A DNA stretch of 64,000 nt from positions 372,001 to 436,000 of the forward strand of contig JADJFX010000003.1 in the NCBI GenBank assembly GCA_016708345.1, written 5' to 3'. Shown in pieces: positions 39,809 to 49,807 of the stretch (position 1 is the stretch's first letter; every line of letters starts with the position of its first letter). A program made the position numbers and the translations under genes. Origin of the DNA: Candidatus Rhodoferax bjergmarkensis. GTDB taxonomy: Bacteria > Pseudomonadota > Gammaproteobacteria > Burkholderiales > Burkholderiaceae_C. The notes beneath the pieces are model-generated. The model saw only the letters and a program-made list of their open reading frames with translations, did no database searches and was not told where the DNA came from.

Positions 39809-40450
39809 TTAAGCCTGCGCTGCCTTGCGGCGGCGGGCAATGGTGCCGATCAGCCCCAAGCCGGCCAACAGCATGGCGTAGGTTTCTGGTTCAGGAACAG
39901 CGGCTGTGATGACGCGAATGTGGTCACCAGGGCTGCTGGCAGTCCAGTTAAACGAAAGGACATTGCCGAGGATTGATGTATGGGAACGGTCACCATTTTC
40001 CAAACCTATCAAATTGGCATAGTTGTAAGTAACGTTGGAAGCCAGTCCAAACTCGTCATGACTTGCCCACAAGCTATTTTTGGTGAAATAAACGCCCAAA
40101 ATAGTGTCGGAAAAAGTCACCGTTCCTTGGATGTTCTGACTGATTTTCGGGTCAAAGTACACATAATGGCTGGACACCCATGTGTTGGCATTGACGCCGG
40201 TGAGGCCAGTTTTATCGAAAGAAGGGGCAGCACCAAACTGCACGTTTTGCTGCTCGTCGAACCCAAAAACAGTGTCGTTTTTGTTGACATTGATAACGGA
40301 AAGAGGTTTGGTATCAGTAGGAGTTTTGATCTTGAAGAGGTTGTCCCTGGCTTTATCGGGCGATACCTTGGTCACAGATCCGGAAACGATGCTGGCGTTA
40401 GCCAAGCCGGCTGCCAAAACTAGGGTGGTCAATATGAGAGCGCTTTTCAT
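39809..40450 (-). CDS. PEP-CTERM sorting domain protein
   Basis: A 213-residue secreted protein. It has an N-terminal signal peptide (MKSALILTTLVLAAGLANA) and a C-terminal sorting signal: PEPETYAMLLAGLGLIG followed by the basic cluster ARRRK. Exosortase (EpsH/XrtA systems) recognises such tails in exopolysaccharide-producing bacteria. The central region (about 25-180) is beta-rich and unique. It lies downstream of pelG on the same strand after 261 bases and has its own terminator. No exosortase gene is in the window. A matrix-associated role is inference from position. Confidence 0.85.
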   Translation of the reverse strand: MKSALILTTLVLAAGLANASIVSGSVTKVSPDKARDNLFKIKTPTDTKPLSVINVNKNDTVFGFDEQQNVQFGAAPSFDKTGLTGVNANTWVSSHYVYFDPKISQNIQGTVTFSDTILGVYFTKNSLWASHDEFGLASNVTYNYANLIGLENGDRSHTSILGNVLSFNWTASSPGDHIRVITAAVPEPETYAMLLAGLGLIGTIARRRKAAQA

Positions 40451-40523
40451 GGGCTGTACTTTAGTGAATTAGAGTGATTTGATTATCGTTGCCTTCTGAT
40501 GCAGGACTATCTTTCGGTTCGGA

Positions 40524-40539
40524 CTAATCACCTGATTAG
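40524..40539. promoter_or_regulatory. Perfect palindrome upstream of the PEP-CTERM gene (possible operator)
   Basis: CTAATCA-CC-TGATTAG is a perfect 7+7 inverted repeat, about 75-90 bases upstream of the PEP-CTERM start codon in an otherwise featureless gap. No regulator is recognised. Confidence 0.35.
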
Positions 40540-40711
40540 AGAGGGTTATTCAGAACTTCGATTGAATTTTTTTGTCATTCGAGCCCGGCCCCCGTTTTCA
40601 TTTTTTCACCAAATTGAATGGCGAAACCGCGCGTGACAAGCAATCGGAAGTGTATGAATAGTTCCTTGATTTCACGCCTACCCAGATTCCAATCGCTAAG
40701 AAAATTGACAA

Positions 40712-42085
40712 CTACTGCAGCATGAACGTCTGGTATTCCAGTGCTTCGAGTTTCCGGCTCAATATCCAGATGCCGACCAGCACGGTGATCAGCATGGCCA
40801 AAGCGAAGCCGTAGCCAAACCAGGCAGCGCCGAGTTGCAGCGAAATGGCCGTCAGGACAAAATTGCTTAACGGTAGCAGCGCGGTCAGCAACACCACTGA
40901 GCGGCGCTGGTCCAGGTAAAAAAGAACGTTCAAAATGCCTAGCAGAACCACCTGCAGCGCAGCGCCCACGACGTCTACGTACAAAAGAGGCAGGTACAGC
41001 GTGGAGATGCCGAGCCACTCGAGTAAAACGCCACCCAGGGCAAAGGTAATGAGCACGGTGATGGCCTGGATTTTGGCAATGTCAAACAAGCCCCGCTGCA
41101 CGTGGTAGACCATGTGGTTGCGCATGCGCTCGATAAAGTCCAGTGTGGCCCCTTCGCGTACAGCGTCGTAGAACTTGACGTAAAACTCGACAAAATCGGT
41201 TTCAATGCGCACCAGAAAGATGGCCATACCGGGGATGACCGACAGGTAGGACAGAAAAATCGGGAAGTCGTAGATGACCGAGGCGTGCAGTGGACCAATC
41301 ACCGCCTGGCCGGTGTCCGGGTAGTACCAGAACATGAGTTTGTCCACCCAAGCGCCTAGGTTGAACAGAAAACCCGCTGCCATCAGGCTGGTGTACATGG
41401 CACCGGGTCGCCAGATGTCAAAAGCAATGAAATGATCAGAGTAGTAGTTGCGGTAAACCAGCCAGATCATGCCCATTAACAGCAGGTAATGGCCCAGCAC
41501 GAAGCCCAGCAGCAGCCCTTCCATGCCCAGCAAGCGCCGAAACAGCAGGGCGAAAATGAGTGTTGCGCTGTAACCCAAAAAGAAAATCAGCACGATGGCA
41601 CGGTAGTGTTTCATGCCGGTCAGGAACACGGTGGCGATCCAGATGGCTGACATCACCGCCAAGCCCATCACAAAGAGAAGCCGGTACAAAACGGATTGCT
41701 GCGGAAACAAAAATATCACGAATGGCAGCGCCAGCAAAATGCTCACACTCATGGCCACCAAGATCAGCCCGTTGAAGTTGGGCAAAATTGCTGCTTCATC
41801 TTTGGCGAAGGTGCGGTCGGCCACAAACCGGGTAAAGGACAGCTGCACCAAGCCGGTCACGATCAAGGATGTGAGAAACAGGTAGGTTACCGTGACCTGA
41901 AACTGCGCAATGGCCGATTGCGGGACCACCACGCCCATGCTGAACAGGCCAATCAGCATGATGCCGATGATTGACAGTACCCAAGGCCCCGAGCTGATGA
42001 TGCCGGCAAAGGCATAGGCCTGCAGCAGGCCTGCGTAGGTCTGCTTCTTGAGCAGTTTGCGTAATTCGAACCCTATGCCTGCCAT
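40712..42085 (-). CDS. pelG: Pel exopolysaccharide membrane transporter PelG
   Basis: A polytopic inner-membrane protein of about 457 residues with some 12 hydrophobic segments, of the MOP/Wzx-like class. It is thought to move the growing Pel polymer across the inner membrane with PelF, PelD and PelE. It begins MAGIGFELRKLLKK, the usual PelG N-terminus, followed by SGPWVLSIIGI. The ATG at 42085 lies inside the end of pelF (13-base overlap), so translation is coupled; the longer frame to 42187 is rejected. Last gene of the operon; no clear terminator seen. Confidence 0.93.
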   Translation of the reverse strand: MAGIGFELRKLLKKQTYAGLLQAYAFAGIISSGPWVLSIIGIMLIGLFSMGVVVPQSAIAQFQVTVTYLFLTSLIVTGLVQLSFTRFVADRTFAKDEAAILPNFNGLILVAMSVSILLALPFVIFLFPQQSVLYRLLFVMGLAVMSAIWIATVFLTGMKHYRAIVLIFFLGYSATLIFALLFRRLLGMEGLLLGFVLGHYLLLMGMIWLVYRNYYSDHFIAFDIWRPGAMYTSLMAAGFLFNLGAWVDKLMFWYYPDTGQAVIGPLHASVIYDFPIFLSYLSVIPGMAIFLVRIETDFVEFYVKFYDAVREGATLDFIERMRNHMVYHVQRGLFDIAKIQAITVLITFALGGVLLEWLGISTLYLPLLYVDVVGAALQVVLLGILNVLFYLDQRRSVVLLTALLPLSNFVLTAISLQLGAAWFGYGFALAMLITVLVGIWILSRKLEALEYQTFMLQ

Positions 42086-43623
42086 TTGAAGTTCTTGTCG
42101 TAAAGCGCGCGGTAGCGGTCGAACATGATGTGTTGATCGTAGTATTTTTCCACCCGCCTGATGGCCGCCGCACTGGCGCGCTGCCATTGCCCGGCATCTT
42201 GCAGCAGTTCCAGAGCGGCTTGCGCCAAGGCCTCGGGGTCGGCAATACGCACCACCCGCCCGGATGGCCCAATCGCCTCGTCTTCACCGGGCAGGCCAAA
42301 CACCAATTGGCGGCAGGAGCCAACATCGGTGGATAGCGTGGGGATGCCTGCTGCATAGCCTTCCAGAATCATCAGCGGCAAGGCCTCGCTGATGGAGCTC
42401 AGCACTACCAGACCGACTTTGGGCAAGATGTCAGTGAGTTTTTGAAAACCAAGAAATTTCACCTTGTCGGTCAGTCCGAGTTGTTCGGCCAGCTCGTGGC
42501 ACTCCCGGGCGTAGCCGGGCGACTCATCTTCCGGTCCGGCAATCCAAGCCTCGGCTTCAGGAAGCCGGCTGACCACCGTGCGCATGGCGCGAATAAAAGT
42601 TTTGATGTCTTTGATAGGCACCACGCGCCCGATCAAGCAAAGAACCGGGGGCGGTGTTGCTTGCAGCTGGCTGCGCAAGGGGGCAAAGCGTTCGACGTCA
42701 ATGCCATTGGGGATGTTGGTGGTGCGCTCAGGCGGCGCACCTTCCTGTAATTGCCGCTGACGATTGGCTTCGTACAGGGCAATGATGTCGTCGGCGGCTT
42801 GGTAGGTGACGTAGCCCAGATGTTCAAAAAACCGAATCCATAACTGCCTGAAGTAGCTCACGCGCGAAGGGTCGCGCTCGAACACGCTGCGGTTGTCTTT
42901 GAGCCACTGGGCCTGGTACAGGTCAATCTTGCGCTCTTTGACATAAATTCCATGTTCGCTGAGCATGAACGGCTTTTTCGAGCGGTGTTTGAGCAGCACT
43001 CCCAAGATGCCGGCATAGCCGGTGGATACCGCGTGGTAAATGCGGGCTTGTGGGCAGCGCAGCGCCACTTCACGTAGGTGCCAGAAGGGGGTGTGGATGT
43101 TTCGGATGGTCCAGAAGTAGTCGACAAACGAGGGGTCGGTGCTGCGGTGGCGGTAGCTCTTTTTGATGTAATCCCAAGACTCTTTGCTGTAGAGAAACAT
43201 TTCATGGCTGAGCCTGCCATCGGGCCCGGCTTCGTCCATCAGAGTGGAAAAAAGACGTGTGCAGTCCGGGTGTTTTAAATCGGTTTCAAACAACTCATGC
43301 ATACGCTCTACATCAGCCATGCATCCTTTGGGGGGATTGACGGGCATGATCGGAGGATTGTCTTTTTGCTCAAAAAGATAAGTGGTTTCCAGATGCACCA
43401 GATTGTCGGGCAGGGCATAGCGCAGGCCACCGTAGTCCTGCGAACGGCTGCCCATAAAGATGGCACCAAAACGCAGCTCGGGAAAGCCCCGAATGATCTG
43501 GTTGACCCAGCTCGACACGCCACCTGCCACGAATGGAAAGGTACCCTCCAATAGGAGCAGTACATCCACACTGTCGGCATGCGGAAACTTGTGTTCAGAT
43601 GTGGGGGAGGAATCGGCGGTCAC
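42073..43623 (-). CDS. pelF: Pel polysaccharide glycosyltransferase PelF
   Basis: Cytosolic GT4-family glycosyltransferase of 516 residues that polymerises Pel from UDP-sugars. The N-terminal domain begins VDVLLLLEGTFPFVAGGVSS, the hallmark of PelF (DUF3492). Its sugar-nucleotide site includes NIPNGIDVERFAP near 300, IGRVVPIKDIKTFIRAM near 327 and the EX7E region SSISEALPLMILEGYAAGIP near 415. It starts at a GTG (43623) that overlaps the end of pelE by 29 bases. The frame is intact. Confidence 0.95.
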   Translation of the reverse strand: MTADSSPTSEHKFPHADSVDVLLLLEGTFPFVAGGVSSWVNQIIRGFPELRFGAIFMGSRSQDYGGLRYALPDNLVHLETTYLFEQKDNPPIMPVNPPKGCMADVERMHELFETDLKHPDCTRLFSTLMDEAGPDGRLSHEMFLYSKESWDYIKKSYRHRSTDPSFVDYFWTIRNIHTPFWHLREVALRCPQARIYHAVSTGYAGILGVLLKHRSKKPFMLSEHGIYVKERKIDLYQAQWLKDNRSVFERDPSRVSYFRQLWIRFFEHLGYVTYQAADDIIALYEANRQRQLQEGAPPERTTNIPNGIDVERFAPLRSQLQATPPPVLCLIGRVVPIKDIKTFIRAMRTVVSRLPEAEAWIAGPEDESPGYARECHELAEQLGLTDKVKFLGFQKLTDILPKVGLVVLSSISEALPLMILEGYAAGIPTLSTDVGSCRQLVFGLPGEDEAIGPSGRVVRIADPEALAQAALELLQDAGQWQRASAAAIRRVEKYYDQHIMFDRYRALYDKNFKWQA

Positions 43624-44635
43624 TGAAATTACTCACGTTGTGGGCCCCCGTCCAGAAGTCCGCAATGGCGCGGGTTCTGGAAGCTGCATTGAGGTAGACA
43701 AGGTCTTGCATGTAGGTTTTTACCAGCGCGAATTCCCTTCGTTTGAAGGCAATTTCGGCCAAGTAAGGCAAGACGGAAATTTTGGGTTGACCCAAGGTCA
43801 CTGCCTGTTGCAAGGCAAGCTCGGCGTCGTCAATCTCTCCGTGGGCCAACAAAATACGGCCCTTGAGAAACCATATTCCTGAGTTAAGTTGCACGCCCTG
43901 CGCCAGCGCCTTTTCAAGGTACTCGCGAGCTTGCCTCAAGATGTGATGTCGCAACTCGCCTTGTGCCAGCGACGCATAAATCAGTTCCCAATGCAGTTCT
44001 GCCAGATGGCGCAAGCACGTGTAACGTTGCTCAGGCGTCAATTCGCGCTCAAGCAACTCGCGTTCCCGGTGAATGAGCACAGACAGTTTTTTTTCTTCGG
44101 CATCTAGCATGCCGAAAGCGACCAAGCGAACGTCATCGGTGCTGTCGCTCAATAATTCTTCCAAAATGGGGTTGGAGACCCGGGTGGGTACGGCCTGCAA
44201 GGTCAGCAATGATTGCATCCGCACATTGGCAGGAACGTTTTTCCCCAAGCGCGAGCGGATCGATCCTTGTCCCTTGCGAGTGACATCCTTGCCTTGCACG
44301 TCGTACTCCGGCAAAAGTACGGATACCGGAACCGCAAGGTGGGATTGTTCTTCCGCCTGGCGCAATGTGATGCGTGTCATAAACAGCAAACCAATAGCAC
44401 CCAAAACCGGCGCGATAAACGAAAAATTAAATAGATACACCCACACCAATTTTCTGGGTAGTCTAAATTGTCGCGGCATCAACAAAAAGCAACAGCTGGT
44501 CACAATGGCACAAGCGATAACATGAACCAACAGTACAGCCGCAAATGCGCTCAAACTACTGGAAAAAACCAGCGGGCTGAAAAAAATGCCAAGGTCAGCT
44601 AGGATCGCGCCCCAAGCCCAGTAGACGTAATTCAT
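43595..44635 (-). CDS. pelE: Pel biosynthesis inner-membrane protein PelE
   Basis: A protein of about 346 residues. Two hydrophobic segments near the N-terminus (about residues 8-50 and 65-86) are followed by a cytoplasmic TPR-like helical domain (for example GIWFLKGRILLAHGEIDDAE). This matches PelE, which with PelD forms the inner-membrane platform for PelF. The ATG at 44635 is 7 bases after the pelD stop and preceded by AAGGGATGAG, so I prefer it to the TTG at 44656. The sequence is weakly conserved, but gene order supports the call. Confidence 0.88.
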   Translation of the reverse strand: MNYVYWAWGAILADLGIFFSPLVFSSSLSAFAAVLLVHVIACAIVTSCCFLLMPRQFRLPRKLVWVYLFNFSFIAPVLGAIGLLFMTRITLRQAEEQSHLAVPVSVLLPEYDVQGKDVTRKGQGSIRSRLGKNVPANVRMQSLLTLQAVPTRVSNPILEELLSDSTDDVRLVAFGMLDAEEKKLSVLIHRERELLERELTPEQRYTCLRHLAELHWELIYASLAQGELRHHILRQAREYLEKALAQGVQLNSGIWFLKGRILLAHGEIDDAELALQQAVTLGQPKISVLPYLAEIAFKRREFALVKTYMQDLVYLNAASRTRAIADFWTGAHNVSNFSDRRFLPHI

Positions 44636-44642
44636 GTGGGGC

Positions 44643-46006
44643 TCATCCCTTGACAACGTTCAACAGCTTTTGCAGTGGGTCGTCCTGGTCAAAGCCAATA
44701 GAGTCCAAGCGAATGTTCAGCGACTCGAAGTTGCCCCCAAAACGCGCGACAAGCCAATCTTCAATGCGCTGGACAAAGCCACCTTCTGCGGCCAGCGATG
44801 CGAACGGCAGCAAGATCAAAACGACGCTCAGACCGTTGACCTGAGTTTGCCAATAAAGGTCCAGTCCACGTTTGATGCGCAAAAATTCGGCGGAAATTTC
44901 CCGACCCTGAGAGCCGCCAAATGTCATCGCCACTATCTGGCTGGAAATGCCCACTTTTTTCTGCATCCTCATCAGGCGCATTAGCTCTTCTGCGAACATG
45001 GTGGGCATGGTGGGAAGTTCGGTCAAAATTTCGTGGATTTTTGGCGCATGGTGGATGTTGTCGGCGTAATAGGCCAAGATGACTGACATCATTTGCAAGT
45101 TTTCGACATTAAGCGAAAAAATGGCATGCGGGTGACGGCCAGCACACCCATCACAGAATCATTGCCTGCAATCAGGGGACAAACAACCAAGTGTTTGGTC
45201 TGGTTTTCCAGGCTGACATCCTCGCTGGCAATGTGTGTGAGGCTTAAAGATTCCAACGCCAAACGAAATAATTCATCATCGGCCGTCAACTCTTGCGGTT
45301 CACCCAGTGTGGCCACCCGTTCGCCCAAAACAAAATCCTGCCCATTCGGCTTGATCGTATACAGGGCGGCTGATTCGATGCTGACATACTGGGCCAGCAG
45401 CTGCAGCAGGCTGACCGAGCCAGGCAGGGGTTCAGCATATTGACTACGTTCGATGGCAATGTCGCGAATGCGAACAAGCGCATCGCGCAAGGAGCCAGGC
45501 CTGGCCAGCATTTCTTGTTCCAGTCGATCGTGCGATAAATTGACCAACAGATGCCGCTTGGTGAGGCGGGACAGTCGTTCAGTCACATACAGGTAAGTTT
45601 CTTCCATGCGCAAATTGCGGTGACGCCAAACATCGCAAAATTCACCACACACAAGCACCAAGACGCCACCCCCAAAGAAAAACTCAAGTGACTGCGGATT
45701 TTTCACCAAGCCAAAGTGGTTGGCCAAAAACCAGTTGGCCAGCATGGGGACGCTTGCCAGCAGGCCCGGCAGTACGCCATAGCGCAGAGCGATCAGTACC
45801 GGGGCAAGCCACAGCCATGGAAACAGCAGGTTGGCCAGCAGAGGATCACCGGGGCTGGCCAGCCAAGCGATGCCGATGGCTGCGAGAGGAATAAATAAAA
45901 CCTCAAGCCATTGGGCCCGCGCCAAGACCTGCTCTGGGGCCAAGGCATTGGAGACTGCTTTGCTGCTTAGAAAATTAGACACTTCAGGACGCGCTAAGGT
46001 AGGCAA
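44643..46006 (-). CDS. pelD: c-di-GMP receptor PelD, with apparent frameshift at an A6/T6 tract
   Basis: Inner-membrane c-di-GMP receptor that activates Pel synthesis. The first frame has membrane helices (about residues 30-120) and a GAF domain (about 165-300). It breaks after TRMPFF; the second frame continues as SLNVENLQMMSVILAYYADN and the degenerate GGDEF domain. That domain keeps the I-site RxxD as RGLD in LRIKRGLDLYWQT but has no GGDEF catalytic motif. Adding one A to the A6 run at 45116-45121 restores a product of about 454 residues, matching the known PelD size. The break could be a sequencing error or slippage-based phase variation. The start is uncertain (TTG at 46006). Confidence 0.85.
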
Positions 46007-46019
46007 TTACGGTAGGCAG

Positions 46020-46568
46020 TTACGTGCCTGCTTTGACCGGTGCGGTTTGAAGGGTTTTCAATAAATCAGTGAGCAGTGCTTGGGCTACTGCCGACAGTGC
46101 TTGTCGGCTCCATCCGCTTTTGGCACCGGATGCACTCCACACGACACGTGAGTTGCTCAGGTCTATCACTTTTAATGTGACGCCAACCGCTGGCTCGCCA
46201 TCAATCCCAACTTTGTATCGCCATTCCTCTACGCTACCGGTTACGGCGAACTGGGCCCCTTGCTCACGCGCCCACTTTTGGGCTTCGTCGCTAACTTTAC
46301 GTTCCGTGGGTTCGAAAAGCGTATCACGTGACAGGGCTGACGGATAGCTTACCAACGAAGTAATGCCATTGTGGCGCAGCAGATGGTCCACCATGGCTTC
46401 GGCAGACAAGGCGGCCTGTGGGGTGCTGGTATTGTTTGCGATGGGTAACAACACCCACTTGGCTTGTTTGTCCAGTTTTTCATAACTGGCACTCGATTGA
46501 ATTGTGGTTGAACAGGCGGCCAGCCACAAAGTAACAAGGCCCAGAAGTGCAGATTTGATTCGGTTCAC
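46020..46568 (-). CDS. pelC: Pel outer-membrane lipoprotein PelC
   Basis: A 182-residue lipoprotein with signal LVTLWLAAC (lipobox LAAC). In Pseudomonas PelC forms a ring on the periplasmic side of the outer membrane that guides Pel to the PelB pore. Conserved features are WVLLPIANNTSTPQAALSAE near 38 and FAVTGSVEEWRYKVGIDGEP near 107. It starts at a GTG with AGGAG 8 bases upstream (minus strand). The order pelB-pelC-pelD supports the call. Confidence 0.9.
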   Translation of the reverse strand: MNRIKSALLGLVTLWLAACSTTIQSSASYEKLDKQAKWVLLPIANNTSTPQAALSAEAMVDHLLRHNGITSLVSYPSALSRDTLFEPTERKVSDEAQKWAREQGAQFAVTGSVEEWRYKVGIDGEPAVGVTLKVIDLSNSRVVWSASGAKSGWSRQALSAVAQALLTDLLKTLQTAPVKAGT

Positions 46569-46579
46569 GATGGTAGCTC

Positions 46580-49500
46580 CTAAAAGTAATGCCGATAACG
46601 GATGGCCATAGATCGTGTCACAGGGCTTCCTGGCACTTGTGACCCGTTGTTTTGCAATTGCACCGAGAGGTGGTCTTCACCCGTCAGTGACCCTGCCAAG
46701 CCCAAGAGTCCGGAGTAGCCGTTGCTTCCCTCTCCATTATGGCTGAGGCAAAAATCCAGAAAAGGCCGCCAGGCGCGGCTGTAAACGGTTGGCAGGTTTT
46801 GTCCGCCCAGGTTTTCACCCATGCCGACACATGCGCCCAAGGTTGAAGCGCCAACTGGCATCAGATAGGCTACAGGGTCGGCAATCGGTATCGGTGAATT
46901 GGCGGCCAGCAGTGGGCTGGCGGTGATGGAAAGCGCTCCATCAGTGGAGAAATCCTGGTAGGTGTAATACGCGCGCAGACGCCAGTCAGGGTATTCGGTG
47001 CGGATGCGGTAACCAGCCTCCAGATCAAGCAGGCGGCCACTGCCCAAGTAGTCGTGGAGCTGAGTGTAGTAGCGGGTCAACCGGGGCGCAGCGCGCAGAT
47101 ACTCACGCTTGCCCAAGGTGTAGGTGGCGCTCGCTTGGAGGCTGTTTTCATAACCAAAGACCTGAAGCGGTGTCGTTGCGCTGGATTCCGTGCGGTAGTT
47201 GAGTCCGGCTTCCAGATTAAGCCGTCCACCCCATTGCAGCGTCTGGTTCAGTTGCAGTCCGGTGTAGCGCTGCCATTCGTAACTCTGAAACAATGTCACT
47301 GTGCTGTCACCCCGTGACCCCAGCCATTTCGCTTGCACGCTATTGAGTCGGTCCGACGAGGACGGGTTTGCAGCAAAATTTCCGTCTTCGCTGGATTGCC
47401 CGAGCTGCGACCAACCCAGCGTGATGTGAAGCTGGGGCGCCGCAACCCAGCGCGCCTCCCACTGAAGGCCTTTGCGCGCCAGCGAGCCCAAGCGAAGGTC
47501 TTGCTGTTCAAAGGCACCAAATTGCTCGTTGCTTGCACGCAGCTGCAGGTAGTGGGCATGAAGGGGCGCGTGTTGACGAAACCGGTCGTGCAAAGGCTCG
47601 TCGTCACCCTGTGCGGTCATGCCGTGAAAGGCAATTTCCAAAGCTTGCGGGGCATGGCCCAAGGTGTATGCTGTGTCGTAGCGATTGTAAATTGGCAAAC
47701 CATCGGCGTTGTGACGCAGCAAGCGGCTCAGGGTTGTCGTGTCTTTCAATTCCAGCGCGGTCTGCGCCTCACCCCATAAGGGTGGCGCAGACTGGCTGTG
47801 CCGTACATAGCGCAACCACATCCAGTCTCGTGCGTTGGCATGTTGTTCCTGGACAATGGCCCAGCCCAGCACCAGTACCTTGGTTTGTTCGTCGTCACCC
47901 GGTTCGTTTGATGCACCGCGCAGTTGCTGGGCCAACTGACGCACTCCTTGCAGCCCAGGGTCACCAGGCTGGTTGGACAGTGCCAAACGCACCAAGGCAA
48001 CAAGTTCCTCACGCTTGGACAGATTCTGGAGCTCGACCGTTTGCGGATACTTTTTTTTCAGAGTCAGCCAGGCATGGCGGCGCACGCGCTCGGCCAGGCC
48101 CTCACGCTGGCTACGCTCAAGCGCATCGGCGTAATTGAGCAGCATCAATGCATCGGTCGGGTTGCGCTGCACTTCTTTGTCATACCAGCGGACGGCTTCG
48201 CTGTGACGCTCCAGCAACTGGTTGGCGACCGCGAAGGGGAGCCAATAAGCCGGATCATCAGCGCTGCGCGCGCCGTACTTGTGCAATGCATTGGACAATT
48301 CATTCGTGCGCGCTTCATCAATGAGAAACCAAAGGAATGCCACGACGATATCGGCCTGTCTGGGCGCTAGTTTCAGTGCACTTCGCAAATCAGTCCACGC
48401 AAGATGAGGCAATTTTTGTCGCTTGTGGAACTCAGCGCGAATCAGTAAAAACCGCGTGTTCTGTTGCGCCCAAGCGAGGGTTTTGGCATCCAGTGATTCA
48501 AAGGTTCGCGCCAGTGCCTGCAAATCGTGCAGCTCTGCGTAGATCTCCAGAGCCTGTATCAGCTGTTCTTTCGCATTTACGCGGCGGTAGGCTTCAAGTG
48601 CGAGACCAGCGGCCTGCGCTGGGTGCTTTTGCCGAACCAGAAAAATCAGACGCGACCAATCGTCGGCTGCAGTCAACGGTCTTTTCACCAAGTTTTGATA
48701 AGCGCCTTGTGCGCTTTCAAAGGCACCTTGTTCCCAAGCGACTTGGCCCAGAAGACCCCAAAACTCGGCTGCATCTGCAGGGACTTGAGCCTGGTGTCGG
48801 TGCATCAGTTCAAGTGCGTCACGCATACGATCTTGGCGAATCAGAGCAACTGCCGCCCGCAAAACCATGTCCAGGGAAAAGGGTTCAAGCCCTGCGCGTT
48901 GCAGGTAAAGAGCGGTCGCCCGTTCATCTTCACCGGCATTTTCAGCCAGTTGAGCAGCGTATTCCAGCATCTTCAGGGTCTTCTTTTGTTTGAATTGCTG
49001 CTCAAAAAATAGCGACCCCTGTGACGGCTGCGCGGCACTTTCGTAAAGTGAGTAAACATCTTGCCATTGAACCGCAGTCAGAACCGTTTGCTTATCGCGT
49101 GCTTGCCATGCCTTCAGGACGATCGCGGGATCGTCCATGTAGTACGCTAGGCGAATGACAGCAGAAACAATTTCGGGGGAGTGATCCCCTGTGTCAAATA
49201 AGGTGCGCCACTGCTGGGCAGCCACCAGTGGTCGTTGCGTCCATTCGGCCGCTTGTGCCAATCTTCGTCGCCATTGGCGATCTTGCGGCACTTGCTGCAC
49301 TGCTTTTTGAGCCACCTGAAAAGCGCGCGCCGAGTCTTTGCCCGCCAGCAGGGCACCATAGGCCAGCACAGAATCTTCTTGGTTGAAAGGATGCAAGGCA
49401 TCCGACGTCTGTGGCGCAATGGCAGGCTCCGGCTTCCTCTGTGCTGCCGCTATCGCAGGGGAGGGTAGTGTCGTTTCCTGCAACCAGTTTTGGGCAACCA

Positions 49501-49807
49501 TGGTTTCCGGGCGATAGGCGGCGATCCGGATCAAACTGGGCTCTAGACGGACCTTGGACAAAGCCAGGCGGGCGCTCGACGAACTGTCCCAAAAACCTGC
49601 GCGCAGCACATACAGCGTGCCACGACGTTCCAAGCGCACAAAAGGCAGTTCGGCATAGCGCTGATACAGGGTTTGCATGGCCTGCATGTCTTTGCTGCTG
49701 GCAATTTGCAGTGAGTAGTAATCTTGCCCGGGGGTCGGCAAATCACTGGCCCGCAGGGATGTCAATCCGGAACAGGCGAGGCAGGCCATAAGTAGTTTTA
49801 GTCTCAT
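46580..49807 (-). CDS. pelB: Pel export porin PelB with N-terminal SPOR-like domain, TPR array and beta-barrel
   Basis: A 1075-residue outer-membrane protein for Pel export. It has a Sec signal peptide (about 1-20), then a SPOR-like domain (DYYSLQIASSKDMQAMQTLY to IRIAAYRPE, about 29-100). A long TPR array follows (about 140-720), and a C-terminal beta-barrel (about 790-1075) ends in the aromatic IRYRHYF. Pseudomonas PelB is a single chain whose N-terminal inner-membrane helix and TPRs are fused to the barrel. Here that N-terminal part is a separate gene upstream, overlapping by four bases (ATGA), and this protein has its own signal peptide. Confidence 0.9.
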   Translation of the reverse strand: MRLKLLMACLACSGLTSLRASDLPTPGQDYYSLQIASSKDMQAMQTLYQRYAELPFVRLERRGTLYVLRAGFWDSSSSARLALSKVRLEPSLIRIAAYRPETMVAQNWLQETTLPSPAIAAAQRKPEPAIAPQTSDALHPFNQEDSVLAYGALLAGKDSARAFQVAQKAVQQVPQDRQWRRRLAQAAEWTQRPLVAAQQWRTLFDTGDHSPEIVSAVIRLAYYMDDPAIVLKAWQARDKQTVLTAVQWQDVYSLYESAAQPSQGSLFFEQQFKQKKTLKMLEYAAQLAENAGEDERATALYLQRAGLEPFSLDMVLRAAVALIRQDRMRDALELMHRHQAQVPADAAEFWGLLGQVAWEQGAFESAQGAYQNLVKRPLTAADDWSRLIFLVRQKHPAQAAGLALEAYRRVNAKEQLIQALEIYAELHDLQALARTFESLDAKTLAWAQQNTRFLLIRAEFHKRQKLPHLAWTDLRSALKLAPRQADIVVAFLWFLIDEARTNELSNALHKYGARSADDPAYWLPFAVANQLLERHSEAVRWYDKEVQRNPTDALMLLNYADALERSQREGLAERVRRHAWLTLKKKYPQTVELQNLSKREELVALVRLALSNQPGDPGLQGVRQLAQQLRGASNEPGDDEQTKVLVLGWAIVQEQHANARDWMWLRYVRHSQSAPPLWGEAQTALELKDTTTLSRLLRHNADGLPIYNRYDTAYTLGHAPQALEIAFHGMTAQGDDEPLHDRFRQHAPLHAHYLQLRASNEQFGAFEQQDLRLGSLARKGLQWEARWVAAPQLHITLGWSQLGQSSEDGNFAANPSSSDRLNSVQAKWLGSRGDSTVTLFQSYEWQRYTGLQLNQTLQWGGRLNLEAGLNYRTESSATTPLQVFGYENSLQASATYTLGKREYLRAAPRLTRYYTQLHDYLGSGRLLDLEAGYRIRTEYPDWRLRAYYTYQDFSTDGALSITASPLLAANSPIPIADPVAYLMPVGASTLGACVGMGENLGGQNLPTVYSRAWRPFLDFCLSHNGEGSNGYSGLLGLAGSLTGEDHLSVQLQNNGSQVPGSPVTRSMAIRYRHYF

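Noticed and set aside
42086..42187. Longer start for PelG
   Set aside because: The extra residues lie inside pelF in another frame and do not resemble PelG, which begins MAGIGFELRK.
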